A stretch of 64,000 nt of DNA from assembly GCA_001600035.1 (NCBI GenBank), contig BCIT01000005.1:845981-909980 (forward strand). The letters run 5' to 3'. Source of the stretch: Holtermanniella nyarrowii. Lineage: Eukaryota > Basidiomycota > Tremellomycetes > Holtermanniales. The position numbers were made by a program, and so were the translations under genes. Positions 22,639 to 34,034 of this stretch are shown piece after piece (the first letter of the stretch is position 1; each line of letters opens with the position of its first letter). Below the pieces are notes generated by a model. The model did no database searches, was not told the origin of the DNA, and saw nothing but the letters and a program-made list of their open reading frames with translations.

Positions 22639-23187
22639 ATGTCGTATAACAACGTGAGTCTCGGATCCCGGTGATGGTAGAGACTAACGTCAAGCAGCAA
22701 CAGCAGCAGCCGTATGTTGGCGAAAAGCCTTCTGACAATGGGCAGTCCGGGCAGTGAGTCTGCGCAGTGGTGTCGGTATGGCTGACCCCTCCAGAGCCGC
22801 AGGCTACTATGGAGAAGCACCCAACGAAACGAACAACGCTAACAACGCTCATCTGAACTACAATCAAGGTTCGAACGGTGGCGGAGGTGATATCGACCGC
22901 TCCTATTCGCAAGGTCCGCCACAGGGACAGTTCCCTCCGGGGCATTACATGAAGTGAGTGCGGTCCAACTGTGTCATGATCAGTGTCTGACATCCAAAGC
23001 CAAGGCGTCAGTTATATCGTTGGATGGCAAAGGCGAAGCTAACTTGTTGCAGCCCATGCAGCCGCAGCCCCAGGTCGTATACCAGCAAGCTCCACCCGAA
23101 AAAGATAACACTGGCAAATACTTGGGTCTCGGCGCACTTTTCGCGTGCTGCTGCTGCTGCTGTGGACCAGACATAGAATGCTGCTAG
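22639..23187 (+). CDS. CYSTM-type cysteine-rich tail-anchored protein
   Basis: CYSTM proteins are short stress-associated proteins with a Cys-rich C-terminal membrane segment. Exons: 22639-22653 (five codons), 22695-22753, 22795-22953, a 7-nt exon 23000-23006, and 23053-23187; 124 aa. The N-terminal part is Gln/Gly/Asn/Pro-rich (QQQQPYVGEKP, later PPQGQFPPGHYM). The C-terminus is KYLGLGALFACCCCCCGPDI then ECC. Without the 7-nt exon, exons 3 and 5 cannot be joined in frame with the observed GT/AG sites, and both flanking introns have proper donors (GTGAGT, GTCAGT) and branch motifs (CTGAC, CTAAC). Exact function unknown. Confidence 0.82.
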
Positions 23188-23280
23188 ACTCATAGAGGAC
23201 ATGCCATGTGTCGAGTTTGATCCCGTTCGACGCGTCGGTTATAACTGCAAGCGAGACGTTCACTTGTCCATTGACCGACC

Positions 23281-24879
23281 ATGCTCGACCTCGTCCTGTC
23301 TGATGCCGAGGCGCGTCGGCTGAGCATCATGGCTGGCGTCAAGCTACCTGCCAAGTGAGACGAGCTGTAATGCGGTAGGACGAGAGACTGACGCAGTGAA
23401 GGAGACACAGTGAGGATCCGACCTCGAAGGATCGCCACGTCGCGATCTTCAGGGCTGCACTGCGACTCTTTGTCAGCTCTTATGGTGTCCTCAGAGTTAT
23501 CGAGGGACTGATGGTCTTTGTGCGCACTCGACAGTAAGTCTTCGAAGATACCGCGGTGACTCACCCCACCAGGCTCAAGCAGGCTCTGTCCACCATCTTC
23601 TCACGCTCTCGCGACTCTGTCAAGACTGCTTTGTGCATCTCCTCATACCCAGCTCTACACAAGATCCTTCGTTTACATCTTCCACAGTACGCGTCATTGT
23701 CACCCCTGTTCGGTCACGGGCTCTTGACGTTGTTGTCCAACTCGAACACTACGCAGCTCAATCTCTACGCCTTGACTGGCTTGCTGGCGTACTTGTTGGG
23801 TCACAAGCCTCGTGATGCTAGCTTGAGAGAGCTGCAAGCCACCGCTGCTAGTGGTGGAGCCTGGTGGCTGTTCCCACTCGCTCAAGCCGTTCTGCTGCCG
23901 GTGGCAGTCTTCAGACACGAGTTGTTCCCTTCTGCGTGGAAGAAGCTGACCTTGGCGGTGAGTTCTTTCATGGCCGAGACTTGTGAGCTGATCCATCTCA
24001 GCAAGCAAAGCGTTATCTTCCACAGCGCCCCGTTAGCGTGTCTGCAACACAATCGTGGCCAGACCCCTCCACCACGATGTCCCTCTTTCCCCTCCTCCTG
24101 TCACCTGTCCCCTTCCCGCCCTTCCCACTACCCAAAGGCGTAAATCAAAGCTACTACGGGCCTCTGGTCGACCTCATGAACTACGCACGGCCTAGCCACT
24201 CGAGAGCAATGTGCGCGGTGACTCACCCAGACGAAGTCAGCTGCTTGAGAAACTGGATTGGCACCGTCGTTGACAATACTCGAGGAGCACTTGGATGGGT
24301 TGCAGCATTCAACGCACTGACTATGGGCATCCGCTGGCGAAAGTGGCGCGATGAGTGAGCTTGACGATATGAACCCCAGCTGACGGTCAGTCCGAGAGGC
24401 TCACTGAAAGCATTAATCATCGCCACCGCTCGCTACACTGGCTTTGTCGGCATGTCGTTGTCGACAGCCTGGGGTTTGCTATGTCTCCTTCAGAGAGTAC
24501 TCCCCAACAACCGTCTGGTTTACGCCAGGTTCCCGCTCCAAGCCGCCCTCGCTTCGCTTTGGATCTTCCTCCTACCACCAAACCGTCGGATTGACCTCGG
24601 CATGTACTCGATGCGCGCCGCAATTCTTGCAGCGTGGCAAGTCGTGTCAAGTGGCTGGATGCCCTCGTCGAAGCGTACCCAAAGGTGAGCTCACTTCACG
24701 CCGCCGTATTGACCTTCAGATTGCTGCAGCCTTTGCCATTGACCCTGGTCATGTGGTTCCTGATGCGTAGGCGCAACCTTGCCTTCGCCCGAGCAGAGGA
24801 CGAGCAGTCGAAGCAGCTCAAGGATGCCAGCTACATTGGCAGACTCGTAACTTGGATAGACTCGGCGCCTCTGGCCTAA
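23281..24879 (+). CDS. TMEM135-like membrane protein
   Basis: Multi-pass protein resembling TMEM135 / peroxisomal membrane protein 52, a Tim17-related family linked to peroxisomes and mitochondria. Exons 23281-23354, 23411-23533, 23573-23957, 24002-24354, 24391-24684 and 24720-24879, all phases agreeing; 462 aa. Several hydrophobic stretches are visible (WWLFPLAQAVLLPVAVF, SLFPLLLSPVPFPPFPL, YTGFVGMSLSTAWGLLC, PLPLTLVMWFLMRRRN). A His/Cys-containing segment (CAVTHPDEVSCLRNW) resembles the conserved C-x4-HP-x3-SC block of the family. Family assignment is by motif memory and could be refined by search. Confidence 0.7.
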
Positions 24880-24960
24880 GCCGCGTCCTGATTGTATTCT
24901 GTCATAAAAGTAATAGTACCAACAATGTAAAGATACAGCTCCACCTCTTGAATCAACCTT

Positions 24961-27149
24961 TCACTCTTCTTCCTCGTCCTCATCGTCCGTCTCCTCGATC
25001 TCGTCCGGCAGATCCGGAACCTCATTAGGGTCGTATTGCGCGACCTCGACGTCTTCGTCGTCCGAATCGGGATCGAGAACAGGCGTGGAGGGAACCTCTG
25101 GCTCTGGTTCTGGCTCCGGCTCTGCGGTCTCCGGCAATTTTGGCATAGCCTTTGTTTTCTTCTTGCCGTCGTGCTGACTCAACTCGCCAAGCGCAGCAAA
25201 GTTTAGACGGGACGAAAACTTGCGGTTATTCGTGACAAGGGCTTTCATAGCCTCGCCAGTGGTTGCGTGCGGACCCTTGTGCTGAGGGGCGGGTGCTCTG
25301 CGCTTGCGCTGCGAATGGTTAGTCGAGTCGGAGCTGATTACTAACCTTGACTGGATGTGTCGCCGCATACTGAGCATCCTCCGTCTCCTTTTGCTGGCGT
25401 TCTGAAGTTGTCAGCATGATCGATGGTGACCGATGAACTCACTTGAAAGCGCCGCCAGATACTCCTTGTTCATCGAGACCCATACTCTAGCCTTGGTGGC
25501 CGATTCTTCCTCGTCCATCTTGTAGTAATCTTCAAGCTCTTCGTCGTCGAGATCGGCAAAGTCGTTGTGTTTCTCTAAAGCCCCCGTCTCGCGCTTCTTC
25601 TGAGCAGCCTCAATCGCAGCGAGCTCCTGCAATACTTCATCTGCTGTGCGCGAGCCAAACGTCTTCTGCACATCCGCGACGAGACGCGCAGTTGCCTGCT
25701 CATCTTCGAGCGCCCTCTCCAGTTCATCCGACTCCTTCTTCTTCTTCGAGACCTCTTCGGTGCGAGGAGTCGCTGCTGCCTCTGCACGACGCTTGAGGTT
25801 GGCCATGCGGCTGGACGTGGCGACGGCCGCTTCTTCGTCTTCACCCTCTTCGACCTCGTTCATGGCCTCGGTGAAGTCTTCGCGATCTTCAGACTGTGAA
25901 GTCGCGCGGCTGCCAAGCGGCGAGCTCTTTGCGGGCACATGTTGCTCATGCGAGATCTTGACCCTCTTGCGAGGTGTCGACGACTCTGCCGTCCCTGAGC
26001 GAGACCTTGCCTCCTCTTCCGCCTTCAAAGCAGCCTCTTCCTCCTTGAGCTTTTCCTTTCTACGCTGCTCGATGAAGATAGGCGGTGCCTCTGCCCTCTC
26101 CATGGACTCGATATCAGCCTTCATAAAGTCTGCAACCGACATCTGTCCCGTCGCCGTCTGACTGAATTCATCCAGACGCTTGCGGACAGTGACCTCTGCG
26201 ATCTTGACGACCTGCACAACCTCTTCAATGCTTCGACGGTAGTTGTTCATGCGAGCTGCCAAGACGAGGCAAGCTCCGCAAATGCCGGCCGGGCGCCGAC
26301 CTTCGACAAGCCAGTCGTCACGGAAACGGCGCACGAGGCGCATGGCGTCTGCCGCAACTTTGGTCATGTCGTCGCCGAACTCGAGAAGGGAGGCGAAGCG
26401 AGTGATGTATATGGAAGGGTCAATGATGTCGACCTGCTGATTCTGAGGAAGAGGGATGAGCTTGCGAAGACGAAGGTAGGTAGAGCCGAGCTCAAAGACG
26501 TTGATCTGTTCGTAAGCCAGTGATCAGTCGTACACGAAACATACCTGAAGCTCCTCTGAGAAGTCAATAAGCATCATGTGATTCGTCTTGCTCAAACGAC
26601 ATTGCAGGTAGAGGCACGATGCCCAGACCATGGCTGCCGGTCGCCCACGATTAAATCTCACGTTCACTGCGAGATTGAAGATCCGGCTTGCTCCGTCGGC
26701 GATACGTCCAGACAGCTGCATCTTTGCAGCAAAGTTGTGGATGCCTTTTGCCCCTGAGTTGTCAGTAAAGAACCACAACAAATGACTAAACGTACCATTC
26801 GCCAAGACGCGCTCTGAGCTCTCCGTGCTTGGATACCTGCCGCCTGCTCCCTTGCCAGCTGACCACTATCAGCTGTATTTGGAAGACGTGCAGTGGCCAC
26901 TCACTCGATGCATTAGATACGAACGTCCCGGATACCGTCGCGCGGCCACCAGACGTTTCGCCAAACGAGATTTCGGACACTAGCAAGTTGGATTCGACAA
27001 TAGTGTAACAGCTCTTGCAGCTAGCTACGTCAGCGCGAGTTCATCTTTCATTGATGCTGTGATACCGACATTCTATGACCGTGAGTCATGTCCGTAACGA
27101 TATCTCCTCCATCGCAGTCAGGGTTCGGACAATCCAATGAGTGATCCAT
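24961..27149 (-). CDS. BRF1: TFIIIB subunit Brf1 (RNA polymerase III)
   Basis: Brf1 recruits RNA polymerase III to tRNA and 5S genes together with TBP and Bdp1. Exons: 27149-27080, 27024-26905, 26858-26796, 26753-26545, 26505-25443, 25401-25346 and 25308-24961; 642 aa with consistent phases. The N-terminal zinc ribbon is split by intron 1: CPNPDC in exon 1 and CKSC in exon 2. It is followed by LVSEISFGETSGGRATVSGT and two cyclin-type repeats (IFNLAVNVRFNRGRPAAMVW; MRLVRRFRDDWLVEGRRPAG with GICGACLVLAARMNNYRR). Brf1 homology regions lie in the long C-terminal half (KMDEEESATKARVWVSMNKE; later AATHPVKRKRRAP), and the tail is acidic. Order and length match fungal Brf1. Confidence 0.95.
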
Positions 27150-27410
27150 CTTGAACTTGAGAGTCGTAAAGAACCGCGCTAAGCAGTCTATCTGCTAGCT
27201 TTCCGCTCTTTGGCGCAAGATCTGTCCTCTCAATGTTCTCAATGGTCTGGAGGTGGTGGTAAGTTGGTGCATTCTCGCAGTGAAGCGGCCACAACAAATC
27301 CAGGCTGACGACTCAAATTTATTTAAAGCCACCTTTTAGTCCCGGTGGCGAGTGGCAAACCATGTGCACAGAATTATACTTGTTCATATTGGTACAAAAA
27401 TATAGCAGCA
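27150..27410. other. BRF1 upstream region
   Basis: 261 bp between the BRF1 start and the end of PRM1; no supported gene. It serves as BRF1 promoter and PRM1 3' end. Confidence 0.35.
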
Positions 27411-30400
27411 CTACAACGCTCCAGGCCCATCAAAAGGCGTAGCAAACGGATTCTCCTCTTTCTTCTTTCGATCATGCGCCTCCATCTCTTTGAAGAATGC
27501 CGCCAAAGCAGCAGTCCCACCAGGTTTGCTGTCACCTCGGCCCTCGAGCTTCGCCGGTGGGCCAGAGAAGAACGATTCGGCAGTGTCGGGCTCGGGACTG
27601 ACTGGCGTATCGGGAGTACCTCTAGATGAGCCGAGAGTTTCGCTGTTATCGGTGTAGGAATGGGATGGAGGAGTTGATGGAAGAGGACGTGGGTACAGGG
27701 CATTGGCTGACCCGGTTTGGCTTTGAAGGGTGTTGGCGGAGGGATAGCGATTGTCGTTGGCTTGATCTCGGATACCGAGATGACCAGGCGTCACCATAGA
27801 CCAGTGTTGATCTTCAACATCCTCCTCTCTGCTTCTAGGCGCCTCGGCCCAATCACCTCTCTTTGTCCATGGCGAGGAACCCGGAGTGAAAGCCTGGTTG
27901 CCACCCCACGACTTGTCACTTCGCTGGCTCGTATTCCGCGCCAAGCCAGATCCAGAACCAGAGCCATCGCGCTGCGACATGGGAATGAGCGTCTTGACGG
28001 CACCAGAGAGTTTAGTCGTCCACGCAGGCTGCGAATCGGCCAGCTTCTCCTGGTCACGACCATAGTGCGCGGAAGACTCGCCTTTCTCAATCAGGCTCGA
28101 CCGACCCTCATCTGCCTTGCCAACATTGTCTTTGCCCTGCTTGAGCCATGCAACGCCAGGAGCGGCGAGGGCAGCCAAAGATCGTGATGAAGAGGCAGAG
28201 CGGAGAGTAAATGGTCGGATGGGGTGACCATTGACGTCGTATCGAGCGTTGGGTGCCTCTTGACAGTCGAGGTACGAATCGGTAGTGCGAGGCAGCTTCT
28301 TGAAGAAGCCTGGAGTCGCGGAGCAGCCTTCATCGGATGGGCGGGAGATGGCGACGGTGGGGATAGCATCGTGATCATGGTCATGGATATGCTCGTCGTA
28401 GATGGGATGTTTCTCGTTGCCGTTTCGACGCTTTGCGAACGGCCAGGGGCTTCGTCGACCACCTCCATCATCACCGCCTCCACCTCTATGCCCGCGCCAT
28501 GCCACAAAGCGATCATTGACCCCAGAATGCCAAAGCGCAATCAAAGCACCAACAAGAACAGCAGCAGCCCAGACGCCAAGCAGGATAGCCCAAAGGTCGC
28601 GCTCTTTCTCAAGCGTGTCCTTGTAACGATCGATGAGACGACCAATGAGCCCATTACCATCATCGCTACCAGAGCCGGAGCCGACCAGTGCGCCAGATAC
28701 GGGTGATGCCATTTCGCCGTACGCCTCGTCTGAGAGCACGAGCGTGTCGTTGGACATCAACGGAAGGGTGATACGAGCATTGTCGTGGATCCAGGTCAGA
28801 CCCTTGGCCAGAGTGTCGATCTTGCTGCCGAGGATGCAGTAAGCAAAAGTATTGACGGGCCCAGCGAGGATTGTCTTGCCAAAAGTGATATTGAGCACTA
28901 AGAGTCAGTGATGCTCCAAGCGTGACAGAACACCTACCTTGCTCGACGCCATCGTAGAATTCGACAAGAGTCTCATTGAGAACGACCGTAGTAGTGTTGA
29001 CCCAGTGCCCAAACAGCCTGTCATTGACAGTCTCCTGATAAGCAATGATCTTGGCGTTGACTTCGGCAGCATAAGCGCTACTGCTATTCTGCGCAGAGCC
29101 AGTCATGCCAGCTACAAGGGACTGCGTGCTTGCTGCGACGGAATCATTGGCTGTCGCCATGGTGGACGAACGCAAATTGTTGATAGCCAGGATCTGAGAT
29201 TGCAAGCAGAGTAAGCTGAGGAGGGAGATGAAGAAGAGGGTCAAGAGGGTGGGATGGGTGATAAAGGCGACTTTCAACGTCAGCTCAAGACTTTCACAGC
29301 TACAAGTGACTCACGGAACCAGCGCCAATTCGTCCTACCTCGTTCGCTCTTCGCCAGCCTTTGCACAGTGCCAGTGGCATAGCGCTCTAGAACAGGGTGC
29401 TCCACGACAGCCACCATCCTCCATCCATCTCGATGCGTGGTCTCGTTTTGCCATTCGCGTTCCACAGCCTCGACATTGTCTTTCAACTGGCGGTATTTCC
29501 ACCACTCCCACAGAGCGAGACCAAGCCACACGAGAAAGATGACGAGGAACATGAGTCCAATCGCCACGTTGCTCAGGTGCTTGATCGCGTTGGCGGTGTC
29601 ATCAATGATAGAGGTATCGAGGGAGACGCAGTAGTCTGGCTGGGCTGCCTTGGCTGCTTGTACACTTTCGAGAGATGGCACAGGGAGGATCGAAGAGTTG
29701 AAGCCAGCTGCGAGCTCGTGGGTAGTCTCGTTGATCTCTTTCTTGAGAGCTTCGAATGGGATCGAGACAATGTCTTGAATCTTATCTTTGAGTTCGGACA
29801 AGGTTGGCAGAGAAGAGTTGAGCTGAACAAGCGAGTCTTCAAAGCCTGTAGGGATGTTGACGTTGTCTAGGCCTGAGAGAGATGGTATTGTGAATGGAGG
29901 GACAGAGAGGTTGACGTTGACTAGACTTGTGACGCGCTGTGAATGTTAGGATGGATCTGTTAAATTTGTGACTTACGTTGATGCCGGACACTGCAGCTTG
30001 AATGAGATCATTGGCTTTGCTGATGTCGTCTTGGATAGACGTCCTGATTGTGCTCAGGGAAGTCTCAATGCCGTCGGTAATCTATTCGTCAGCTCCCACT
30101 TGTCGACAAGGCACTCACCACTCGAACAGCCCCGATAACAATCTCGAGTGTCCCTCTAACGACGAGCTCGATGGTACACATGAGCAGACTTCTGTAGATG
30201 TCGATCAAAAAGTTGATGACGGTCTCCATAATCGTGATGCTGATACCAAGAAAGACGCCTAGGCCGAGGATGGTAGCTTGAACAGCTTTAACGAGCTCTT
30301 CGTTGGTCTGGATCGCCAGGTAGCGTGGCAAAGAGTGAATAGAGGAGAAGCCCGTTTGGATACCGTTGCACGACGACACGAGTTGGTCGCGGTACGAGTC

Positions 30401-30742
30401 GGCTAGGTTTTGCGTTGCCGACGCCGAGGAGATGAGGTGGATAGTTGTCAAGAGGAGCATGACGAGGGGAAGAGCAAAGATTGTGAGAGCCACACGCGAG
30501 TTGCGACCCAAGTAAGGCCTCAGTGGCGTGTACATGTCGTTGTCATTGCTCGACTTGAGGGGAGAAGAAGTGTAGGCGTAGGGAGTGTGTGGTGTGCCGG
30601 GTACTGTTGAGACTGAGGAAAGGTAGCGAGAGAATGGCGGTCTGCTCGGTGGCGTCAAAGGCACGACATCCTCTGCAGGGTATGCGTCTTGATCGCGGTT
30701 GGAGGTGAGGTGCCCTCTTGGAGGGGCTAAGCTTGAAGACAT
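27411..30742 (-). CDS. PRM1: Plasma-membrane fusion protein Prm1
   Basis: Prm1 is induced by pheromone and promotes membrane merger during mating-cell fusion. Exons 30742-30119, 30081-29977, 29936-29315, 29270-28938 and 28897-27411 with matching phases; 1,056 aa, longer than the usual 650-750. Four membrane segments are visible: LTIFALPLVMLLLTTIHLI, a second near ILGLGVFLGISITIMETVI, IGLMFLVIFLVWLGLAL, TLLTLFFISLLSLLCLQ, plus a fifth before the tail (LLGVWAAAVLVGALIALW). Extracellular loops have N-glycosylation sites (NETT, NSSI, NTTT, NITF). The extra length is a ~370-residue Ser/Pro/Gly-rich cytosolic tail ending FATPFDGPGAL. Divergent from ARPC1. Confidence 0.92.
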
Positions 30743-31231
30743 GTCAAGGTGAAAAGTCAGTCACAAAGATGGTGGTTGTATGTTGGAGAAAGATCCTTGC
30801 AAACAAGCGGGATACTCGACCAACGAGAACAATACAGGTGGCGAAAAGTTAGACAACAAACAACCGCTGTCGCACGAGATAGTAGTTTTCTTTTGTGCTT
30901 TAGTACTGGACCGCCGATCTCTCGAAATGTTTAGGAGGTATATAGCACCGCATGTCATCAAATCAGTGCTCTATTGTCTTTTCGAGAGTCAGCTAGTATA
31001 TTTAAAACGGGGGTCAGTGCACGTTTGAGAGGACAATAAGACGGCGGGAAAGATAGGGGTAGGCTCGGACTCCGTGGTATCTCCGCAGCGGATACCCGAT
31101 ACCAAGGTCGGGGACGCGGTCTGCGTCACAGCCATACGCCATCTGAGCGTTCTTCGACCATCCTTCGCATTGGAGTAGACTGCTAGTCCTCCAAACCAAC
31201 TCTTGTACTTCATCTCACAACCGCAGCTACA
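30743..31231. promoter_or_regulatory. Divergent promoter region, PRM1 / ARPC1
   Basis: 489 bp between divergent starts. AT-rich patches at about 30940-30950 (TATATAGC, plus strand) and 30998-31006 (TATATTTAAA) could be TATA elements for either side. No pheromone-response element can be named with confidence. Confidence 0.4.
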
Positions 31232-32592
31232 ATGGCTTCCGCTGAACCTTTTCAGCTTTCTCTCGGGCCCATCACAGGCTTTGCTTTCTCCCCGGATCGC
31301 TCCCGTACGTAGCCATCTCGTGCTAGCTTTATGCTAACCATTCACAGAGGTTGCCATCGCTCCCAACAGCAACGAGGCTCAGATCTTTACTCGCGGTGGT
31401 CCTGAAGGCTGGGAGCTATCCGAAACTTTGTCAGAGGTGACTATCTCCCGAGTGCGCACGGACAAAAGCTAACTATCTCCAGCACGACAAGTTGATCACT
31501 TCCATCTCGTGGGCACCCAATACCAACCGCATCGTCACCTGTTCGCAAGATCGTAATGCCTACGTCTGGGCTCCCACACCCAACGCATCAGGCGTCGTAG
31601 TCTGGAAACCAGCCTTGGTTCTGCTGCGCATCAACCGCGCCGCAACGTCCGTCCACTGGTCACCCAACGAAGACAAATTCGCCGTCGCGTCCGGTGCTCG
31701 GACAATTGCAGTCTGCAGCTTTGATGAAGACAATGATTGGTGGGTGTCCAAGCACATCAAGAAGCCTCTCAGGAGTACCGTGCTTGGCCTCGAATGGCAT
31801 CCCAACAATGTCTTGCTCGCTGCTGGTGCCGCCGATTCAAAGGCTTATGTCTTTTCGGCCGTGATCAAAGGTGTTGATGCCAAGCCTACGCCAACTGTTT
31901 GGGGTGATGGCTTGAAGTTTGGTGCGCTTTACGGAGAGTTCAGTAGCCCCAACGGCGGTTGGGTTCACGATGTTGCATTCTCTCCTTCTGGTGACACTCT
32001 GGCTTTCACTAGTGCGTGTTTCGTGATCAGCGAGACGTGCTAACGAGCAGGTCACGATTCCACCATCTCGGTCGTCTATGCTGGCGGCCCTCCCATCGTC
32101 ATTCGCTCTCCTTCCCTCCCCTACGTCAGCCTGACCTTCATCTCCGAAGGTCAGCTCATCGCAGCAGGACACGACTGTCAACCCGTCGTCTTTTCCGGCT
32201 CAAACGCCGGCTGGTCTCTAGACCACTCGCTCGACGACCCAGCAGCAGCAGGCGCAGGCGCCAAATCTCTGACTCCCAGTGCGACAGGTCGCGTCGCAGG
32301 TCCAGGCAGGCTCAACACTGAAGCCTTTAACCGTTTCCGCCAAGCCGATTCTCGTGGTTCCAGCTCTGCGCCAGGTGCATCTGCCAACAAGGCTCCGGGG
32401 GCAATTGCGACTGCGCCTGATGGCTCCTTATTGACTGTTCACCAGAATACGATCACTTCGGTTCAGCCTTACGAATGGTCGCAGAACGGTGATGTTTCAA
32501 AGGTCGCGACGGCCGGTCGCGATGGCAAGCTCGTGATTTGGAGCGTAGAGGCTGCGGGTCTCGCTGGGGGCGTCAGGAACCTTCGTATCTGA
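31232..32592 (+). CDS. ARC40: Arp2/3 complex subunit 1 (ARPC1/Arc40)
   Basis: WD40 subunit of the Arp2/3 actin-nucleating complex. Exons 31232-31304, 31348-31436, 31483-32011 and 32051-32592; 410 aa. The protein begins [20 protein letters not shown], and WD repeats follow: [86 protein letters not shown]. The ARPC1-typical insertion loop between the last two repeats is present ([20 protein letters not shown]), then [17 protein letters not shown] close to the C-terminus. Length and order match the family. Confidence 0.95.
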
Positions 32593-32620
32593 ACAAGGGT
32601 TGTAATGCAATGCAAAGAAT

Positions 32621-33597
32621 CTACATAAAGTCGTCGTCACTGTCATTCTGCGCCATGTTTTCGTCATTGAACAAGTCTTCGTAGCTTCGCAACTTCTTCT
32701 CTTCGGCCCACTGTTTCGCTTGAGCAGTCTCTGCGTCTCTCTGCTTTGTCAGAATACCGGTTCTAGGGCGGTAGATACGCACTCGCTCATTCGCAAGCTG
32801 CTTCTTGATTCTGCCTTCGGCTCTCAGCCTGTCGACGCGTTCTTGCTCATGGTCGACTTCCTTCTCGACTTTGGTCTTATTAAGCCGGTTGACCACTGCA
32901 TTATCCCGTGTTGGCACATGAACTATAGTTCTTCAGCATGGACAGACGGGAACGTGCTTACCTCGTTTGACCTTCTTGTCTGAATGGAACGAGACGGCGC
33001 CAACTGCCATGTCACCTGTTTTCTGTAGTGTTAGCCAAGCGCTGCGTTGCTGTGGGCCTCTCACTTTGACATTTGACCACGGCGTATAAATGACCGACAC
33101 GTTGTCCTTTTTGTTACCTATCAATTAATCATGGCATCTGAGTAGCTGTGAAGACGAACCTTCGATACTGTTGGCTTTGACGAGCTGCGCTAAGTCCATG
33201 ACCAGTTTCGGCGGCAGTGCGTCCCATGCGCCGTACGGGAGGTCTGCTGGTAGGCGGAGATAAACGTGAGCGGAGGACAACTTGCTTGTGTACGTTAGTG
33301 AGAGCGCCATGGTACGCTGAACGCACTCGACGTGAAACCAAACGTCCGTCTCGAGACCATACTTGATCAAATCCTCGTCTTGATAGCGTCAGCGTGCAGT
33401 CAAACCCTCCGCGTCATTCACTCTCAACCTTGTCCCGACCCCTATGAATGTCAGTAGGTAGACTACGTGTGCATGGGCGACTGACATGTAGATGATCGCA
33501 GGAGGACTGACAGCTGGAACCACACAAAAATGGTCATCAGCATGAGCTCGTCCCGGTGAGCTCGCAGCGCACCATTCGATGTGAAGAACAAAACCAT
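32621..33597 (-). CDS. CCDC25-like protein (NFACT-R domain)
   Basis: Homologous to human CCDC25, which carries the NFACT-R domain of ribosome quality control factors. Eight exons on the minus strand, starting ATG 33597; the first three are only about 25, 28 and 20 nt. The assembled protein (about 215 aa) begins MVLFFTSN, then [20 protein letters not shown] and [39 protein letters not shown]. It continues [49 protein letters not shown] and ends in a charged coiled coil with [12 protein letters not shown]. The residues KANSI and VIYTPWSN are the family hallmark. It is convergent with ARPC1 (28 bp apart). Confidence 0.92.
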
Positions 33598-34034
33598 TAT
33601 GATTCACAGTAGCTAAGCAGTTGATTTGAGCACAATCAAGGTTGGAGATTTAACAATCTAAATCATCACCCGAACACGCTTAAACTTGTTGACCTGTAAT
33701 CAGTAATAATCGCGGATGAAATAGACGGCATCGCTAAGACATTAGTGGCGGCACAAGATGACGTGAACAGACGACAAGTCCCCGCAGGTTTTTTTGGAGC
33801 GAGTTCATTGGAATTAAAGATTGAGAAGGGTAGAACAAAGCAGGTTAGCAGCCTTATATCAGCTGGTCTTGAAAAGAAGTCAAAGGAGAGAAAGACGCGT
33901 CGAACGATACAACTCGATCGGACAATAAAGCTCCAAGAACCAAGGACGTCGCCATCGACTTGGCACGCGACAAAGTCTTTTTAGACTCAACACTGCCCTT
34001 CTCTTCCTATTTCTTCTTCATTTCGCAAAGCGGC
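33598..34034. other. Divergent intergenic region
   Basis: 437 bp between the CCDC25-like start and the secreted-protein start. A plus-strand open frame (33745-33984) is Lys/Arg-rich without protein character. Holds both promoters. Confidence 0.35.

Noticed and set aside
26364-26440. Possible separate short gene at the BRF1 exon 5 region
   Set aside because: The minus-strand frame joins smoothly to BRF1 with matching splice phases.
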